A DNA stretch of 64,000 nucleotides from Photobacterium obscurum (GTDB lineage: Bacteria; Pseudomonadota; Gammaproteobacteria; Enterobacterales; Vibrionaceae): NCBI RefSeq assembly GCF_026191635.1, contig NZ_JAKRRW010000001.1, forward strand, positions 124,001 through 188,000. Reading direction: 5' to 3'. Below, piece by piece: positions 9,046 through 18,988 of this stretch. Made by a program: the position numbers and the translations under genes. The notes under the pieces were generated by a model that was given only the letters and a program-made list of their open reading frames with translations, ran no database searches and was not told where the DNA came from. Every line of letters starts with the position of its first letter. Positions within the stretch are counted from its first letter, which is position 1.

Positions 9046-11049
9046 ATGAAGACAACGAGACAAACCTCGGTCATACGTCGTATGTACACTGGGTTTGCGG
9101 TAATGGTTTTACTGTTTGCCGCAACGATTGTTCTGATGCTTGATGGAACAAACCGCATTCACCGCCAACTTGAAACCGTTACCTCGGATGCACTCCCCTT
9201 GGTATCCATGTCAAACCAGACCAGCGTAAGACTGCTTGCGGCCGACAAGATCTTCAAAGATTTTCTTACCAGTCAAAACCCCGAGCGCATGAAAGCCTAT
9301 GAAGCCAATTTCAGCCAGGCTCACACCGCTTTTATTGAGGCTCTCGATCAGTTGGTTGCCGCCTCTGAAAACAACAGCGCCCTCAATACGCAACTCAATG
9401 AGCTGATCGCTCTGGAGGAACGCTATTTTTCAGAAGCCCATATAGCAATGGAAAACTATCGTACCCAACTACTGGCTCAGGAAGAACGCCTGCAGTCAGC
9501 ACGCCGATTTCAGCAACTTCACAGTGAGCTGAATACACGAATGAAGGAGTACATTGAAGATCAAGACAGCATTTCTGTCAAAATGATTGCCAAGAACTAC
9601 TTCATCAAGTTGCGCCAAACAGAAACCATCACCTCCGATGCTTTGGCTACAGACGATATCAAGGTTATCGACAAAGCCGTAAAGGACAACAAACGCTACG
9701 TCAACCACCTGGGCAACTCCTACCGCTCGCTCGTATCGTTAATACCTGAACTCGCTAACACATTCGACAAACCCATTGCGCAGTATACCCTCGATATCGG
9801 TAAATCAGGGGGGGTACTGGATGTTCACTTCCGTTATATCGATGCCCGCAATCGCCTATATGACAATATTGCTACCCTAGCCGCTGAAATTGACCAGGCA
9901 ACCAACCTGCTCGATTCCTTCAGAACCCAGGCCAATGCCCAGATGGATACCGCTATTGCCAATGCTGACAAGGCTTATAGCCAAGGGTTTAACAATGCGA
10001 TTTTAATCGGCATCGTTGCCACGCTGTTTGCGGTCTTTATCGGCTGGTATCTGGCACAAAGTGTACGCAGACCGCTGGAATCAACGCTCAATACCCTTGA
10101 AGCGTTAACCAACGGTGATATGACCAAACGTAGCGACATCAACAACTTTGTCGAATTCAACAAGCTCAGCCACCATATCAATACGCTGGCAGATAACCTG
10201 CAGGAAGTACTGGGCAAGCTCAGCCAGGCATCCTGTGATCTGACCTCCGTCGCTGAGGAAAACCAGGCTACCACCTCCGAAGCCAAAAACCGTCTCAACG
10301 AGCAACGACAGCAAACGGCATCGGTCGCAACCGCCATGACCGAGATGGAACAGTCCGTGACCGACGTCTCACATAGTGCACAAAATACGATGGAACGAGT
10401 GCATGAAGTCGAGAAGGCATCCAATACCGGTCGCGAAGTGATGAGCCGCAATATTAACACCGCCCACCAGCTATCAGAGCGGCTTGACGAGTCGGTCAAT
10501 GCGGTTTCGAAGCTTCAGGAAATGAGCAGCAACATCGGTTCTATTCTTGATGTGATCCGCAATATTGCCGACCAGACCAACCTGTTGGCATTAAATGCAG
10601 CCATCGAAGCAGCGCGTGCCGGTGATCAAGGGCGTGGCTTTGCCGTGGTCGCTGACGAAGTGCGGGTGCTGGCTAAGCGCACCACTGACTCCACTTCCGA
10701 AATCGAAAATATGATTCAAAGCCTGCAATCCCGCTCCGGACAGGCCGTCTCTGTAATGCAGAGCTGTGTCAGCGAGATGGAAAACAGCATTACCCAAGCT
10801 TCCGATGCCAACAGTGCAATGGAAGAAATTCAGGCCATCATTCTCGAAATCAGCCAAATGAGCTCGCAGATTGCGCAAGCTGCTGAAGAGCAGCGCAGTA
10901 CCACCACGTCTATCGCCCGTAGCCTGGAAGATATCAGCCACATTGCTGATTCCAATTACAGCTCGATGGAAGAGGTGGCCGAGGCAAGCAACAAATTGGA
11001 TACCCTCGCCCACCAGCAGAACGATCTGGTGATGCGGTTTAAGTTATAG
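9046..11049 (+). CDS. Methyl-accepting chemotaxis protein
   Basis: This 667-residue chemoreceptor has a transmembrane segment at about residues 13-31, a large periplasmic helical domain of roughly 280 residues, a second membrane span near 315-335, a HAMP linker ([25 protein letters not shown]) and a cytoplasmic signalling domain. The highly conserved hairpin tip is present ([20 protein letters not shown], then [18 protein letters not shown]), which binds CheA and CheW. The long all-helical sensor region suits a double four-helix-bundle (HBM-like) type, whose ligands are often organic acids or amines; the ligand here is unknown. There is no C-terminal NWETF-like CheR/CheB tether. It is a single gene with its own terminator. 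Confidence 0.93.
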   Translation: MKTTRQTSVIRRMYTGFAVMVLLFAATIVLMLDGTNRIHRQLETVTSDALPLVSMSNQTSVRLLAADKIFKDFLTSQNPERMKAYEANFSQAHTAFIEALDQLVAASENNSALNTQLNELIALEERYFSEAHIAMENYRTQLLAQEERLQSARRFQQLHSELNTRMKEYIEDQDSISVKMIAKNYFIKLRQTETITSDALATDDIKVIDKAVKDNKRYVNHLGNSYRSLVSLIPELANTFDKPIAQYTLDIGKSGGVLDVHFRYIDARNRLYDNIATLAAEIDQATNLLDSFRTQANAQMDTAIANADKAYSQGFNNAILIGIVATLFAVFIGWYLAQSVRRPLESTLNTLEALTNGDMTKRSDINNFVEFNKLSHHINTLADNLQEVLGKLSQASCDLTSVAEENQATTSEAKNRLNEQRQQTASVATAMTEMEQSVTDVSHSAQNTMERVHEVEKASNTGREVMSRNINTAHQLSERLDESVNAVSKLQEMSSNIGSILDVIRNIADQTNLLALNAAIEAARAGDQGRGFAVVADEVRVLAKRTTDSTSEIENMIQSLQSRSGQAVSVMQSCVSEMENSITQASDANSAMEEIQAIILEISQMSSQIAQAAEEQRSTTTSIARSLEDISHIADSNYSSMEEVAEASNKLDTLAHQQNDLVMRFKL

Positions 11050-11050
11050 G

Positions 11051-11113
11051 AGCTAGAAACGAGAGCCTAGTTCCTTGAGACAAAGTACCAAAATCTAGGA
11101 ACCAGGTACTAAC
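11051..11113. repeat. Dispersed CTAG-rich repeat, copy 1
   Basis: The 3' flank of the chemoreceptor gene contains CCTAGTTCCTTG and TCTAGGAACCAGG. In reverse complement it shares AGGAACTAGG(C/A)TCT with the sequence upstream of pspA at 55158-55171. This points to a small dispersed intergenic repeat. Confidence 0.4.
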
Positions 11114-11131
11114 TTCCCCCCTTCTCTCCTT

Positions 11132-11159
11132 ACAAAGCCAGCTTGACTGCTGGCTTTGT
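11132..11159 (+). terminator. Intrinsic terminator after the chemoreceptor gene
   Basis: A perfect 11-bp stem, ACAAAGCCAGC / GCTGGCTTTGT with a 6-nt loop, is followed by TATTT. Confidence 0.75.
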
Positions 11160-11298
11160 TATTTCCAAGCACATTCCCCCGCCCGCTGCAAACGATTGCG
11201 TTTTTAATCATCAATTAAGTATTATGTTTGATATACGACCTTTACTTAAAGATATTTAGCTTTTAGAATCGGGCAAATTTTTTGGGAGGGAAGCAATT

Positions 11299-12327
11299 AT
11301 GACGACAATTACGATTACACGTCCTGATGACTGGCACACGCATTTACGTGATGGCGACGTACTAAAAGATACTGTTCGCGACATCAGTCAATATATGGGA
11401 CGAGCGATCATCATGCCGAATCTGGTCCCGCCGGTTACCGATACCGAAGCCGCACTAGCCTATCGCGATCGTATCCTAGCCGAAAAGCCCCAAGGTAATT
11501 TCTCCCCTCTAATGACCCTCTACCTCACCGACAACACCTCTCCTGACGAAATTCGCAAAGCCAAAGCCACTGGCCATATCTATGCAGCAAAACTCTACCC
11601 TGCCGGTGCAACGACAAATTCAGACTCTGGTGTCACCTCTATCGACAAACTTCTGCCAACGCTTCAGGCCATGGAAGAAGTAGGGATGCCACTGCTTATT
11701 CACGGTGAGGTAACGACCCATGACGTGGATATTTTCGACCGCGAGAAAGCGTTCCTGGATACCGTATTGGCTCCGATTGTTGAGCAGATGCCAAATCTGA
11801 GAATTGTTGTCGAGCATATCACGACCAAGGATGCAGTAGAGTTCGTCACCAACGCCGGACCAAACGTCGGCGCGACTATCACGGCTCACCACCTGATGTT
11901 TAACCGCAACCATATGCTGGTTGGCGGTATTCGCCCGCACTTCTATTGCCTGCCGATTTTAAAGCGCAACATTCACCAGCAGGCACTGGTTGAAGCGGCA
12001 ACCAGTGGCAGCCTTAAGTTCTTCCTAGGTACCGACTCCGCCCCACATGCCCAAGGCCGCAAGGAATCAGCGTGTGGCTGCGCCGGCTCTTACACCGCCC
12101 ATGCCGCAATCGAACTGTACACGGAAGTCTTCGAGCAGGCTGGTGCGTTGGATAAACTGGAAGCTTTCGCCAGCTTCAATGGCCCGGATTTCTACGGCTT
12201 ACCTCGTAATAGCGACACGATTACGCTGACAAAAGAAGCCTGGACTGTGCCTGAAACGATGGCCTTCGGCAAAGATGTCGTCGTACCCATTCGCGCCGGT
12301 GAAGAGATGGTTTGGAAAGTTGCCTAA
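11299..12327 (+). CDS. pyrC: Dihydroorotase
   Basis: This 342-residue type II dihydroorotase interconverts carbamoyl-aspartate and dihydroorotate, the third step of pyrimidine synthesis. The zinc-binding HTHLRDG is at residues 13-19 (His13, His15). The [16 protein letters not shown] segment holds the lysine that is carboxylated to bridge the two zincs. Further metal ligands lie in LIHGEV and VVEHITT, and the catalytic Asp lies in LGTDSAPH. Length is typical (E. coli 348). The ATG has a strong GGGAGGGAAG site. The gene stands alone with its own terminator; pyrF lies at the far end of the window. Any pyrimidine-dependent start-site regulation cannot be judged from sequence alone. Confidence 0.96.
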   Translation: MTTITITRPDDWHTHLRDGDVLKDTVRDISQYMGRAIIMPNLVPPVTDTEAALAYRDRILAEKPQGNFSPLMTLYLTDNTSPDEIRKAKATGHIYAAKLYPAGATTNSDSGVTSIDKLLPTLQAMEEVGMPLLIHGEVTTHDVDIFDREKAFLDTVLAPIVEQMPNLRIVVEHITTKDAVEFVTNAGPNVGATITAHHLMFNRNHMLVGGIRPHFYCLPILKRNIHQQALVEAATSGSLKFFLGTDSAPHAQGRKESACGCAGSYTAHAAIELYTEVFEQAGALDKLEAFASFNGPDFYGLPRNSDTITLTKEAWTVPETMAFGKDVVVPIRAGEEMVWKVA

Positions 12328-12380
12328 GCTTTATCTATAAAAGGCCGTCATGACGCTCTCTCAATAACAGGCTGTATCTC

Positions 12381-12406
12381 AAATCCCCTATTCATAGGGG
12401 ATTTTT
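12381..12406 (+). terminator. Intrinsic terminator after pyrC
   Basis: The stem AAATCCCCTA / TAGGGGATTT encloses a short loop and is followed by a run of T. Confidence 0.85.
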
Positions 12407-12536
12407 TATTACCGGCTATATATTCCCCTCCCTCCGAAAACACATCGGTTTCACCTACCGATTCAATAACTATTATCCATTATCTCAATAGCACCATTGG
12501 GCGTATTCTCTGCTCAGAATTACATTTGAGGTAGAT

Positions 12537-13418
12537 ATGTTTTTTGATAATAGCAGTGCATTAATTGTCGAAGGCGGCGCAATGCGAGGTATTTTTGCCA
12601 GTGGTGTATTGGACGCCTTTATGGAGGCTGATTTCCGGCCGTACGACTTCGCTATCGGGGTATCAGCCGGCGCATCGAATCTGCTGGGTTATGTTACCAA
12701 CGCGCCAAATCGCAGTTACCATGTGATTACCGAGCTCGCCACCAGCAAAACTTTTTTCAATCCGTCGCGATTTCTGACAGGTGGCGACTTGATCGATGTA
12801 AGATGGCTCTGGACAGAGTCCAATAAGCAATTTCCTGTCAATAAAGAACAGCTGCTTACATCGATTCCCCTTCTGGCTACGGTGACCAATATTGCAACCG
12901 GTGAGGCTGACTATTATCAAGTTAACGAACATAACCTTGAAAATGCCATGGTGGCTACTGCAGCGCTTCCCATCGCCTTTAAGGCGACTCCCTGCTTTTC
13001 AGGTGGCTGCTTTACCGACGGCGGCGTCGCCAACTCAATTCCGGTAAAAGAAGCCTATCGCCGTGGAGCTAGAGACATCACGGTTATTTTGTCTCACCCA
13101 TTGAGTTACGAAAAGCAACCGAGCAAGCACCCCTGGATAATGAAAAAGCTACTATCACGCTATCCGGAAGTCGCTAAGGCAATGAATACCCGGGCGGAAA
13201 ACTACAACCAATCACTCGAGTTTATCCGTCATCCACCGAAAGATGCTGTCATTAAGGTGATTGCGCCACCGGAAGATTTTGGCGTAAAACGGCTCACCAT
13301 GAATAAATCTCTCTTGAATCAAGGCTATGAAATGGGGGTAAACGCGGGGGTAGAACACATGGTCAACCTACAAGGGCTCCATGGACTAAACAACGAGAAT
13401 TGCCATTTTTGTATATAG
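12537..13418 (+). CDS. Patatin-like phospholipase (YjjU type)
   Basis: This 293-residue patatin-family lipid acyl hydrolase has the oxyanion-hole glycine-rich motif VEGGAMRGIFASGVLDAF at the N-terminus, the nucleophile elbow GVSAGAS (catalytic Ser in G-x-S-x-G), and the dyad Asp in FTDGGVANSIPV. Similarity in these segments is to the YjjU subgroup of cytoplasmic patatins, somewhat shorter than E. coli YjjU (about 357). The substrate is unknown. It is monocistronic, downstream of pyrC, with a GAGG site before ATG 12537. There is no signal peptide, so a role in turnover of cell lipids seems more likely than secretion as a toxin. Confidence 0.85.
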   Translation: MFFDNSSALIVEGGAMRGIFASGVLDAFMEADFRPYDFAIGVSAGASNLLGYVTNAPNRSYHVITELATSKTFFNPSRFLTGGDLIDVRWLWTESNKQFPVNKEQLLTSIPLLATVTNIATGEADYYQVNEHNLENAMVATAALPIAFKATPCFSGGCFTDGGVANSIPVKEAYRRGARDITVILSHPLSYEKQPSKHPWIMKKLLSRYPEVAKAMNTRAENYNQSLEFIRHPPKDAVIKVIAPPEDFGVKRLTMNKSLLNQGYEMGVNAGVEHMVNLQGLHGLNNENCHFCI

Positions 13419-13427
13419 AAGCCACAT

Positions 13428-13450
13428 CCCCCCAGCCTATGGCTAGGGGG
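13428..13450. terminator. Possible terminator between patatin gene and RND operon
   Basis: CCCCCCAGCC and GGCTAGGGGG pair with one mismatch around a TAT loop, lying between two convergent genes. There is no clear T-run, so the call is weak. Confidence 0.35.
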
Positions 13451-13470
13451 AAGTGGTTAACCACACATGG

Positions 13471-16400
13471 CTACGCTTGAGGGATCCGTAAATGATGGAA
13501 CATCCGGTACAGCACAGGTACAACAATCAGGGTCAGCACTGTAGCAAACCCCAGCCCGAACATGATAGTTACCGCCATTGGCTTAAAGAACACATCCGGT
13601 AATAGCGGGATCATACCCAACACGGTAGTGATCGCCGCCATGCACACAGGACGAACACGGCTCACCGCAGCATCAACCACCGCCTGATACTTCTCTTTAC
13701 CACTGCTGATCTCGATTTCAATCTGATCCAGCAGTACGATACCGTTTTTCACCAGCATCCCTGACAGGCTCAAAAAGCCCAGCAGCGCCATAAAACCAAA
13801 CGGCGTATTCAATATCAACAGACCCGTCGTTACCCCGATAATTGCCAGTGGTACTGTCGCCCAGACAATCACGGCCTCTTTCACCTTATTGAACAAGAAG
13901 ATGGTGATTAGGAACATGAACAGGTAACCCATTGGCATCGTTTGGAACAACGATGCCTTCGCATCTGCCGACGATTCATACTCACCGCCCCATTCCAGAG
14001 AATAGCCAGGCGGGAAGTCTAATGCTTCAATCTTAGGCTGAATACGGGCCTGCAACGTAGCAGCAGTCTCATCGCCCAGCGGATCCGGATCGGCCATGAT
14101 CGTTAGCATACGCTTACGGTTTTTTCGCACAACCAACGGATCTTCCCACTGAATATTCGTTCCCAGAATAACTTGCTGTAGCGGCACATAACCTTGAATG
14201 GCGGGACTCCAAATCTTCATCCCTTCAATGGTACTGACGTCTACGCGCTCCTCATCGGGCAAACGAGCAACAATTGGCATCAGGTTAGTACCATCACGGT
14301 AGAGACCAACAGTTAAGCCGGAGAAGGCCATTTGCAGCAAGTCATCAACATCAGATTTCGTGATACCGTAACGGCGAGCCTGGCTTTCATTGAAGATTGG
14401 CTCAATCACTTTGGTGCGCTCGCGCCAGTCATGGCGCACATTAAAGGCTCCAGGATCGGCACGCATAATATCCAATGACTGCTGGGCCAGGCCACGCAAT
14501 ACCGTAGGATCCGGGCCGACTAAACGCGCTTCAATTTTAGAGCCTGACGACGGACCTAACTCAATACGTTTTAGTTTATATTCAATATCAGGATGCTTGG
14601 TATCAAGCTCATTGCTGACAGTGTGCAGCATTGGCATCACGTCTTCAAAGCTATCGACACGAATAATAAGCTCACCGTATGACGAATAGCTCTTCTCCGG
14701 TGAATAGGTCAGCATGAAACGCTGCGAGCCTTTCCCCGCACTCGAAGAGACATGGCTAACATTCTCTTGGGCACTCACCCAATTTTCGAGCTCTCGCAAT
14801 TTATCATTGGTTGAACGAATGTCGGTTCCTTCCGGCAACCATACATCCACCATGAACATCGGGGTCGTCGAGGATGGGAAGAAAGATTGTTTTAACTGGG
14901 TAAAGCCATACAGGCTCGCCCCCAGCATCACAATCAACACGATGACGGTCGTCCATGCGTGTTTCATACACATTTCCAACGCCTTTTTATAGGTCACAAA
15001 AACAACCCCCTTATAGGGATCATTCTCTTCATCATTGCCGTTGCTCTTAACACTTTTGAAGAATAAATCGGAAAAGAATGGCGTCAACGATATAGCCGTA
15101 AACCAACTCAGCATCAATGAGATAAGCAACACACTAAACAACGTCGCACAGTATTCGCCCGTCGAATCCTGAGATAAGCCGATAGGCGCAAATGCGGTAA
15201 CGGCAATGACCGTCGCCCCTAGTAAAGGCCACTTTGTTTGCGTCACGATGTCGGATGCAGCCTGAACTCGCGTTCGCCCTTTTTGGATCCCTATCAGGAC
15301 CCCCTCGACGACCACAATGGCATTATCCACCAGCATCCCGAGTGCGATAACCAGAGCTCCGAGGGATATGCGCTGTAAGTCAATGGCCATCCAGCTCATA
15401 AATACAAATGTACCCAGCACGGTTAACAGCAAGATCAGGCCAATCAAGATACCCGAGCGCAACCCCATGAAGAACAACAGCACGACGATAACAATGGCTA
15501 CCGCCTGGCCGAGGCTGACAATAAAGCCTCGTACGGACTTATCAACTTCATCGGGTTGGCTATAAACCACACCGATATCGATACCCACAGGCTGCTGCTC
15601 TTTAAGCTCGTCTAAACGTCGGTATACCCCTTTACCAATTTCGACAACATTCACCCCCGAGACAAACGAAATACCGACATTCAGTGCCACTTTTCCGTTA
15701 TAGCTAACCAGATTATCAGGCACTTCTTTAAAGCCGCGTTTGATCGTTGCAACATCTCGCAGATAAATCAGTCCTTCAGCACCACTCTCGGTAATAATCA
15801 AATCACCCAGTGCATCGACATCGGTAAATTCACCCGTCGGATGGACACGGATATACTCGGTACCAATTTTGACGGCACCCGCGCTAGAGACGAGATTCTG
15901 CGTCGCCAGGGTGTTGTAGATTGTCTGTGGTGAAATGCCGAGACTGCTCAGGCGCTGCAGTGATATTTCAATAAACACCTGCTCCTGCTGAGTACCGGTA
16001 ACGGCCACCTTACCAACACCAGTCACCAGCTCTATCTCACGACGGAGATAATCCACATAATCGTTCAACTCTTTATACGAATAACCATCCCCGGTGATTG
16101 CCAGCATGATGCCGTAGACATCACCAAAATCATCAACAACCGACGGTTCTGCCACACCAGGTGGCAAATTCGGCTTTAGGTCGTTCACCTTTCGACGAAG
16201 CTCATCCCAGATCTGCGGGAGATCATCCGGGCCATAGTTGTTCTTCATCGTTACCGTGATCTGCGATAAGCCACGACTAGATATTGAGTTAACTTCATCA
16301 ACATAAGTCAGTTGCTGAATGGCTTTCTCTATCGGGTATGTCACTTCCTCTTCGACTTGTAGCGGTGTTGCCCCCGGATAAGCCGTGACAACCATGGCAT

Positions 16401-16536
16401 CTTTGATGGTGAACGCCGGATCTTCCAAACGTCCCAAACCAAAGAAGGCCATGGTTCCGCCGATCATGAAAATTAAAGTGACCATCCAACTGATCACTTT
16501 GTTCTTTATAAAATAGGCTGCGATATCTTGTTTCAT
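13471..16536 (-). CDS. RND family efflux pump, inner-membrane permease
   Basis: This 1021-residue RND transporter trimerises in the inner membrane and uses the proton gradient to export substrates. TM1 is near residues 15-33, two large periplasmic loops follow TM1 and TM7, and the TM4 proton-relay motif reads GMLVDNAIVVVEG. The C-terminal membrane block (GFMALLGFLSLSGMLVKNGIVLLDQI, then PVCMAAITTVLGMIPLL) is typical of the hydrophobe/amphiphile branch. It is preceded by two adaptor genes, overlapping the nearer one by 4 bp, so the pump, adaptor and adaptor form one operon. Pumps with two adaptors include TriABC of Pseudomonas and VexIJK of V. cholerae. The substrate is unknown. No outer-membrane channel gene is next to it, so TolC is probably shared. 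Confidence 0.92.
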   Translation of the reverse strand: MKQDIAAYFIKNKVISWMVTLIFMIGGTMAFFGLGRLEDPAFTIKDAMVVTAYPGATPLQVEEEVTYPIEKAIQQLTYVDEVNSISSRGLSQITVTMKNNYGPDDLPQIWDELRRKVNDLKPNLPPGVAEPSVVDDFGDVYGIMLAITGDGYSYKELNDYVDYLRREIELVTGVGKVAVTGTQQEQVFIEISLQRLSSLGISPQTIYNTLATQNLVSSAGAVKIGTEYIRVHPTGEFTDVDALGDLIITESGAEGLIYLRDVATIKRGFKEVPDNLVSYNGKVALNVGISFVSGVNVVEIGKGVYRRLDELKEQQPVGIDIGVVYSQPDEVDKSVRGFIVSLGQAVAIVIVVLLFFMGLRSGILIGLILLLTVLGTFVFMSWMAIDLQRISLGALVIALGMLVDNAIVVVEGVLIGIQKGRTRVQAASDIVTQTKWPLLGATVIAVTAFAPIGLSQDSTGEYCATLFSVLLISLMLSWFTAISLTPFFSDLFFKSVKSNGNDEENDPYKGVVFVTYKKALEMCMKHAWTTVIVLIVMLGASLYGFTQLKQSFFPSSTTPMFMVDVWLPEGTDIRSTNDKLRELENWVSAQENVSHVSSSAGKGSQRFMLTYSPEKSYSSYGELIIRVDSFEDVMPMLHTVSNELDTKHPDIEYKLKRIELGPSSGSKIEARLVGPDPTVLRGLAQQSLDIMRADPGAFNVRHDWRERTKVIEPIFNESQARRYGITKSDVDDLLQMAFSGLTVGLYRDGTNLMPIVARLPDEERVDVSTIEGMKIWSPAIQGYVPLQQVILGTNIQWEDPLVVRKNRKRMLTIMADPDPLGDETAATLQARIQPKIEALDFPPGYSLEWGGEYESSADAKASLFQTMPMGYLFMFLITIFLFNKVKEAVIVWATVPLAIIGVTTGLLILNTPFGFMALLGFLSLSGMLVKNGIVLLDQIEIEISSGKEKYQAVVDAAVSRVRPVCMAAITTVLGMIPLLPDVFFKPMAVTIMFGLGFATVLTLIVVPVLYRMFHHLRIPQA

Positions 16537-17624
16537 TCTTGTTCAGCCTCCTTACCAATAACTTCAATTTGCTGGCCTTCGCGCAAGCGATTTGCTCCCG
16601 CAATCACAATGGTCTCTCCTTCTTGCAACCCAGACAGCAAACGTACACCTTCAGGCACAACTTTATCGGTCGAGACCCGGCGCTTACTCACAGTCCTATC
16701 ATCGTTAACAACCCATACGAATTTATCGGTCACGGCGAGTTCATCGCCGTCTTCGTTAAAAATAGCTTCCAGAGGTACAACAGCCTCCCCCTGCCTGTAA
16801 ATATTAAGCTTCTGGGCATCCGCTCGTACTTCAACGGCCATTCCGTCAAGAATAAAGCGATCCTTCGGCATTGGCATCGTCAAGGTTACAAGAAACGATC
16901 CGAGATTCGGGTCTGGCTCAGTGGTAAACTCTTTCAGGTGGGCTTTGTACTCAGTGCCATCGCCCATAAGCACTCTGGCGCCAGGCTTAGACTCTTGAAT
17001 ATCCACGGCAGAGCTTTGAGAATAAATTAAATCAGGTGCCTGGATCTGAATGTCCACCATGTTGGTACTATGAATATTCATCACTTGCTGACCAACTTGT
17101 ACATTCTCAAACTGCTCAACGGGCACACGTGAAATCACCCCGTCAAAAGGCGCTTTTAGCTGGGTAAAAGTCAGGTTAAGTTTGGCAATATTCAATCTTG
17201 CACGCGCGATACGTCGCTGTGCTTTAAGCTCGTCAAACTGTGATTGGGCCAAGAAACCTTTTTCAACCAATTTGGCCGAACGCCGATACTGACTATCCGA
17301 AACGTTATATTTCGCTTGTGCGTCATCAACTTCCAACTGGTAATCTTTCGGATCAAGCTGTGCCAGTAACTGCCCTTTTTTAACAAAGTCACCAGGGCGC
17401 ACATGTATTCGGGTCACTTCCCCCTGAATTCGAAAAGACAGGCTCGATTTATCCGCGGCGGCAGCAACAGCCGGAAAAGTCAGCTGAGGGGCATTATCGC
17501 CCAGTGATACTATACCTACGTTAACTGGCTGAACTTTCTGCCTCTCTTCAACTTGTGGCTTCTCGCACCCTTGAAGTGCTAGAGCTGAACTAATAGCAAG
17601 AACGATAAAGGATAACTTTTTCAT
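16533..17624 (-). CDS. RND efflux periplasmic adaptor, lipoprotein (second adaptor)
   Basis: This 363-residue membrane fusion protein has a signal peptide ending in lipobox LQGC (Cys at residue 20), so it is anchored to the inner membrane by lipid. It shows the adaptor hallmarks: the split lipoyl domain (SLSFRIQGEVTRIHVRPGDFVKKGQLLAQLDPKDY, later APFDGVISRVPVEQFENVQVGQQVM), an alpha-hairpin between the halves, and the C-terminal barrel and membrane-proximal domains. Adaptors bridge the RND pump and an outer-membrane channel. It overlaps the permease start by 4 bp and follows the first adaptor by 1 bp, implying translational coupling. Confidence 0.9.
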   Translation of the reverse strand: MKKLSFIVLAISSALALQGCEKPQVEERQKVQPVNVGIVSLGDNAPQLTFPAVAAAADKSSLSFRIQGEVTRIHVRPGDFVKKGQLLAQLDPKDYQLEVDDAQAKYNVSDSQYRRSAKLVEKGFLAQSQFDELKAQRRIARARLNIAKLNLTFTQLKAPFDGVISRVPVEQFENVQVGQQVMNIHSTNMVDIQIQAPDLIYSQSSAVDIQESKPGARVLMGDGTEYKAHLKEFTTEPDPNLGSFLVTLTMPMPKDRFILDGMAVEVRADAQKLNIYRQGEAVVPLEAIFNEDGDELAVTDKFVWVVNDDRTVSKRRVSTDKVVPEGVRLLSGLQEGETIVIAGANRLREGQQIEVIGKEAEQE

Positions 17625-17625
17625 A

Positions 17626-18660
17626 TTACAGCCCTCGCTCCTTTACCCATGCCCGCACTTTCTGACCTTCTTTTAGCTCATTGATCCCCGAAATCGCAAT
17701 TTGATCGCCATCGTTCAAGCCACTGACCACACGTCCTTTATTATCCAGTTCAACCTGTGTTTTGCGAGCGAGTCCCTCGTCATCAATGTACCAAACGAAG
17801 GTCGCGTTACTTTCTTGCATAATCGCACGCCTTGGTATGGCTCCCATACCACCTTTGGGAATGGCAATTTTTACCAGACCGGCCATCCCCGGAAGGACAT
17901 TTTTACCCTCGGGACGTTCCATAAATAACGTCACTTTATAACTTGAAGTTGTGGCATCGGCTTCGGTATCCACCTCTTTAAACTGGGCAGGGTACACTTC
18001 ACCCGGTATCGTATCGAAAATGACACTCGGATTTACATCAGATTTACCTTGGTAGCGCGCCAAAAGGTGTTCAGGCAGCTGAAAAGTGACATTAATAAGG
18101 CCTGCACTTTGAATATGCATGACAGGTTCTTTGGCCATAACATATTCATAGTTTTCGATTAATGATAAGGACAACGTACCGTCATAAGGCGCTACCAGGG
18201 TGGCATAGTTCAAGTTGGCCTTTTGTTTACTCAACGCCGCTTGCGCCTGGTTCAACGCAGCCTTGGATGTATCATAATCAAGTTCAGACACCACATTGGT
18301 CTTACGTAGCTCCTCATCTCGCTTGAACTGAACATACGCTAGCTCATAGTTTGCCTGTGCCTGTTCAACCAGTAATTCAAGTTCATCCTTGTTCAGGCTT
18401 GCCAATTTTTGCCCGCGTTTGACTTCGTCCCCCGGATTAACGTCAACGGATAACAACTGGCCTGAAACTCTAAATGCCAACACGGCTTTATCTCCTGCTT
18501 CAACAATCGCAGGAAAAGTTCGGTAGGTTTCATTATCACCAACGGAAACCACTTGTAATTTTACTGGCCTGGAATCAGGCTCAGGTATTTCAGCCTTTTT
18601 ATCACCGCACCCCGACAGCAGCAAACCAGCGACGACGGTGGCTAATAGCGTGCGTCCCAT
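17626..18660 (-). CDS. RND efflux periplasmic adaptor, lipoprotein (first adaptor)
   Basis: This 344-residue membrane fusion protein is paralogous to its neighbour. The signal peptide ends LLSGC (Cys at residue 18). The lipoyl halves read LAFRVSGQLLSVDVNPGDEVKRGQKLASLNKDEL and VAPYDGTLSLSLIENYEYV, separated by a helical hairpin. It is the first gene of the operon, with an AGAGGGG ribosome site before ATG 18660. Having two different adaptors suggests they assemble as mixed rings around one pump, as described for TriA/TriB. The two genes are clearly diverged, so this is not a recent duplication. Confidence 0.9.
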   Translation of the reverse strand: MGRTLLATVVAGLLLSGCGDKKAEIPEPDSRPVKLQVVSVGDNETYRTFPAIVEAGDKAVLAFRVSGQLLSVDVNPGDEVKRGQKLASLNKDELELLVEQAQANYELAYVQFKRDEELRKTNVVSELDYDTSKAALNQAQAALSKQKANLNYATLVAPYDGTLSLSLIENYEYVMAKEPVMHIQSAGLINVTFQLPEHLLARYQGKSDVNPSVIFDTIPGEVYPAQFKEVDTEADATTSSYKVTLFMERPEGKNVLPGMAGLVKIAIPKGGMGAIPRRAIMQESNATFVWYIDDEGLARKTQVELDNKGRVVSGLNDGDQIAISGINELKEGQKVRAWVKERGL

Positions 18661-18988
18661 AAAACCCCTCTAATTCATTTTTGTTCTTCATTTGGTATAA
18701 GTAAATTCTACGACCCCAAACCAATTCACCCGAAAAAGCATTTGCCAACAAGTTAACAGTGTAGCCAATAAAGCGACACAGAAACCGAACAAACCACTAA
18801 AAAGAAAGAAAAACAAGTTATTACATACGATTTCGGAACGATACCAAGCCAATAGAACATTGACTAACCAAAAAAGGAAGATTCAAAAGAAATCAGGATT
18901 TAGCGAAGTCGCAAAAATAAGAAAAAATAAAAAGACATAAAAAAAGGAGCCCCAAGGCTCCTCTTTAATATATCAGGCAGCTACAAAG
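18661..18988. other. Intergenic region upstream of the RND operon
   Basis: These 328 bp are very A-rich and should contain the RND operon promoter. Apart from the fumarase terminator at 18938-18967 I see no gene, repeat or convincing operator. Confidence 0.4.
18938..18967 (-). terminator. Intrinsic terminator after fumarase
   Basis: The stem GGAGCC / GGCTCC (extended by A-T pairs) with a CCAA loop is followed on the minus strand by a T-run, 22 bp past the fumarase stop. Confidence 0.85.
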
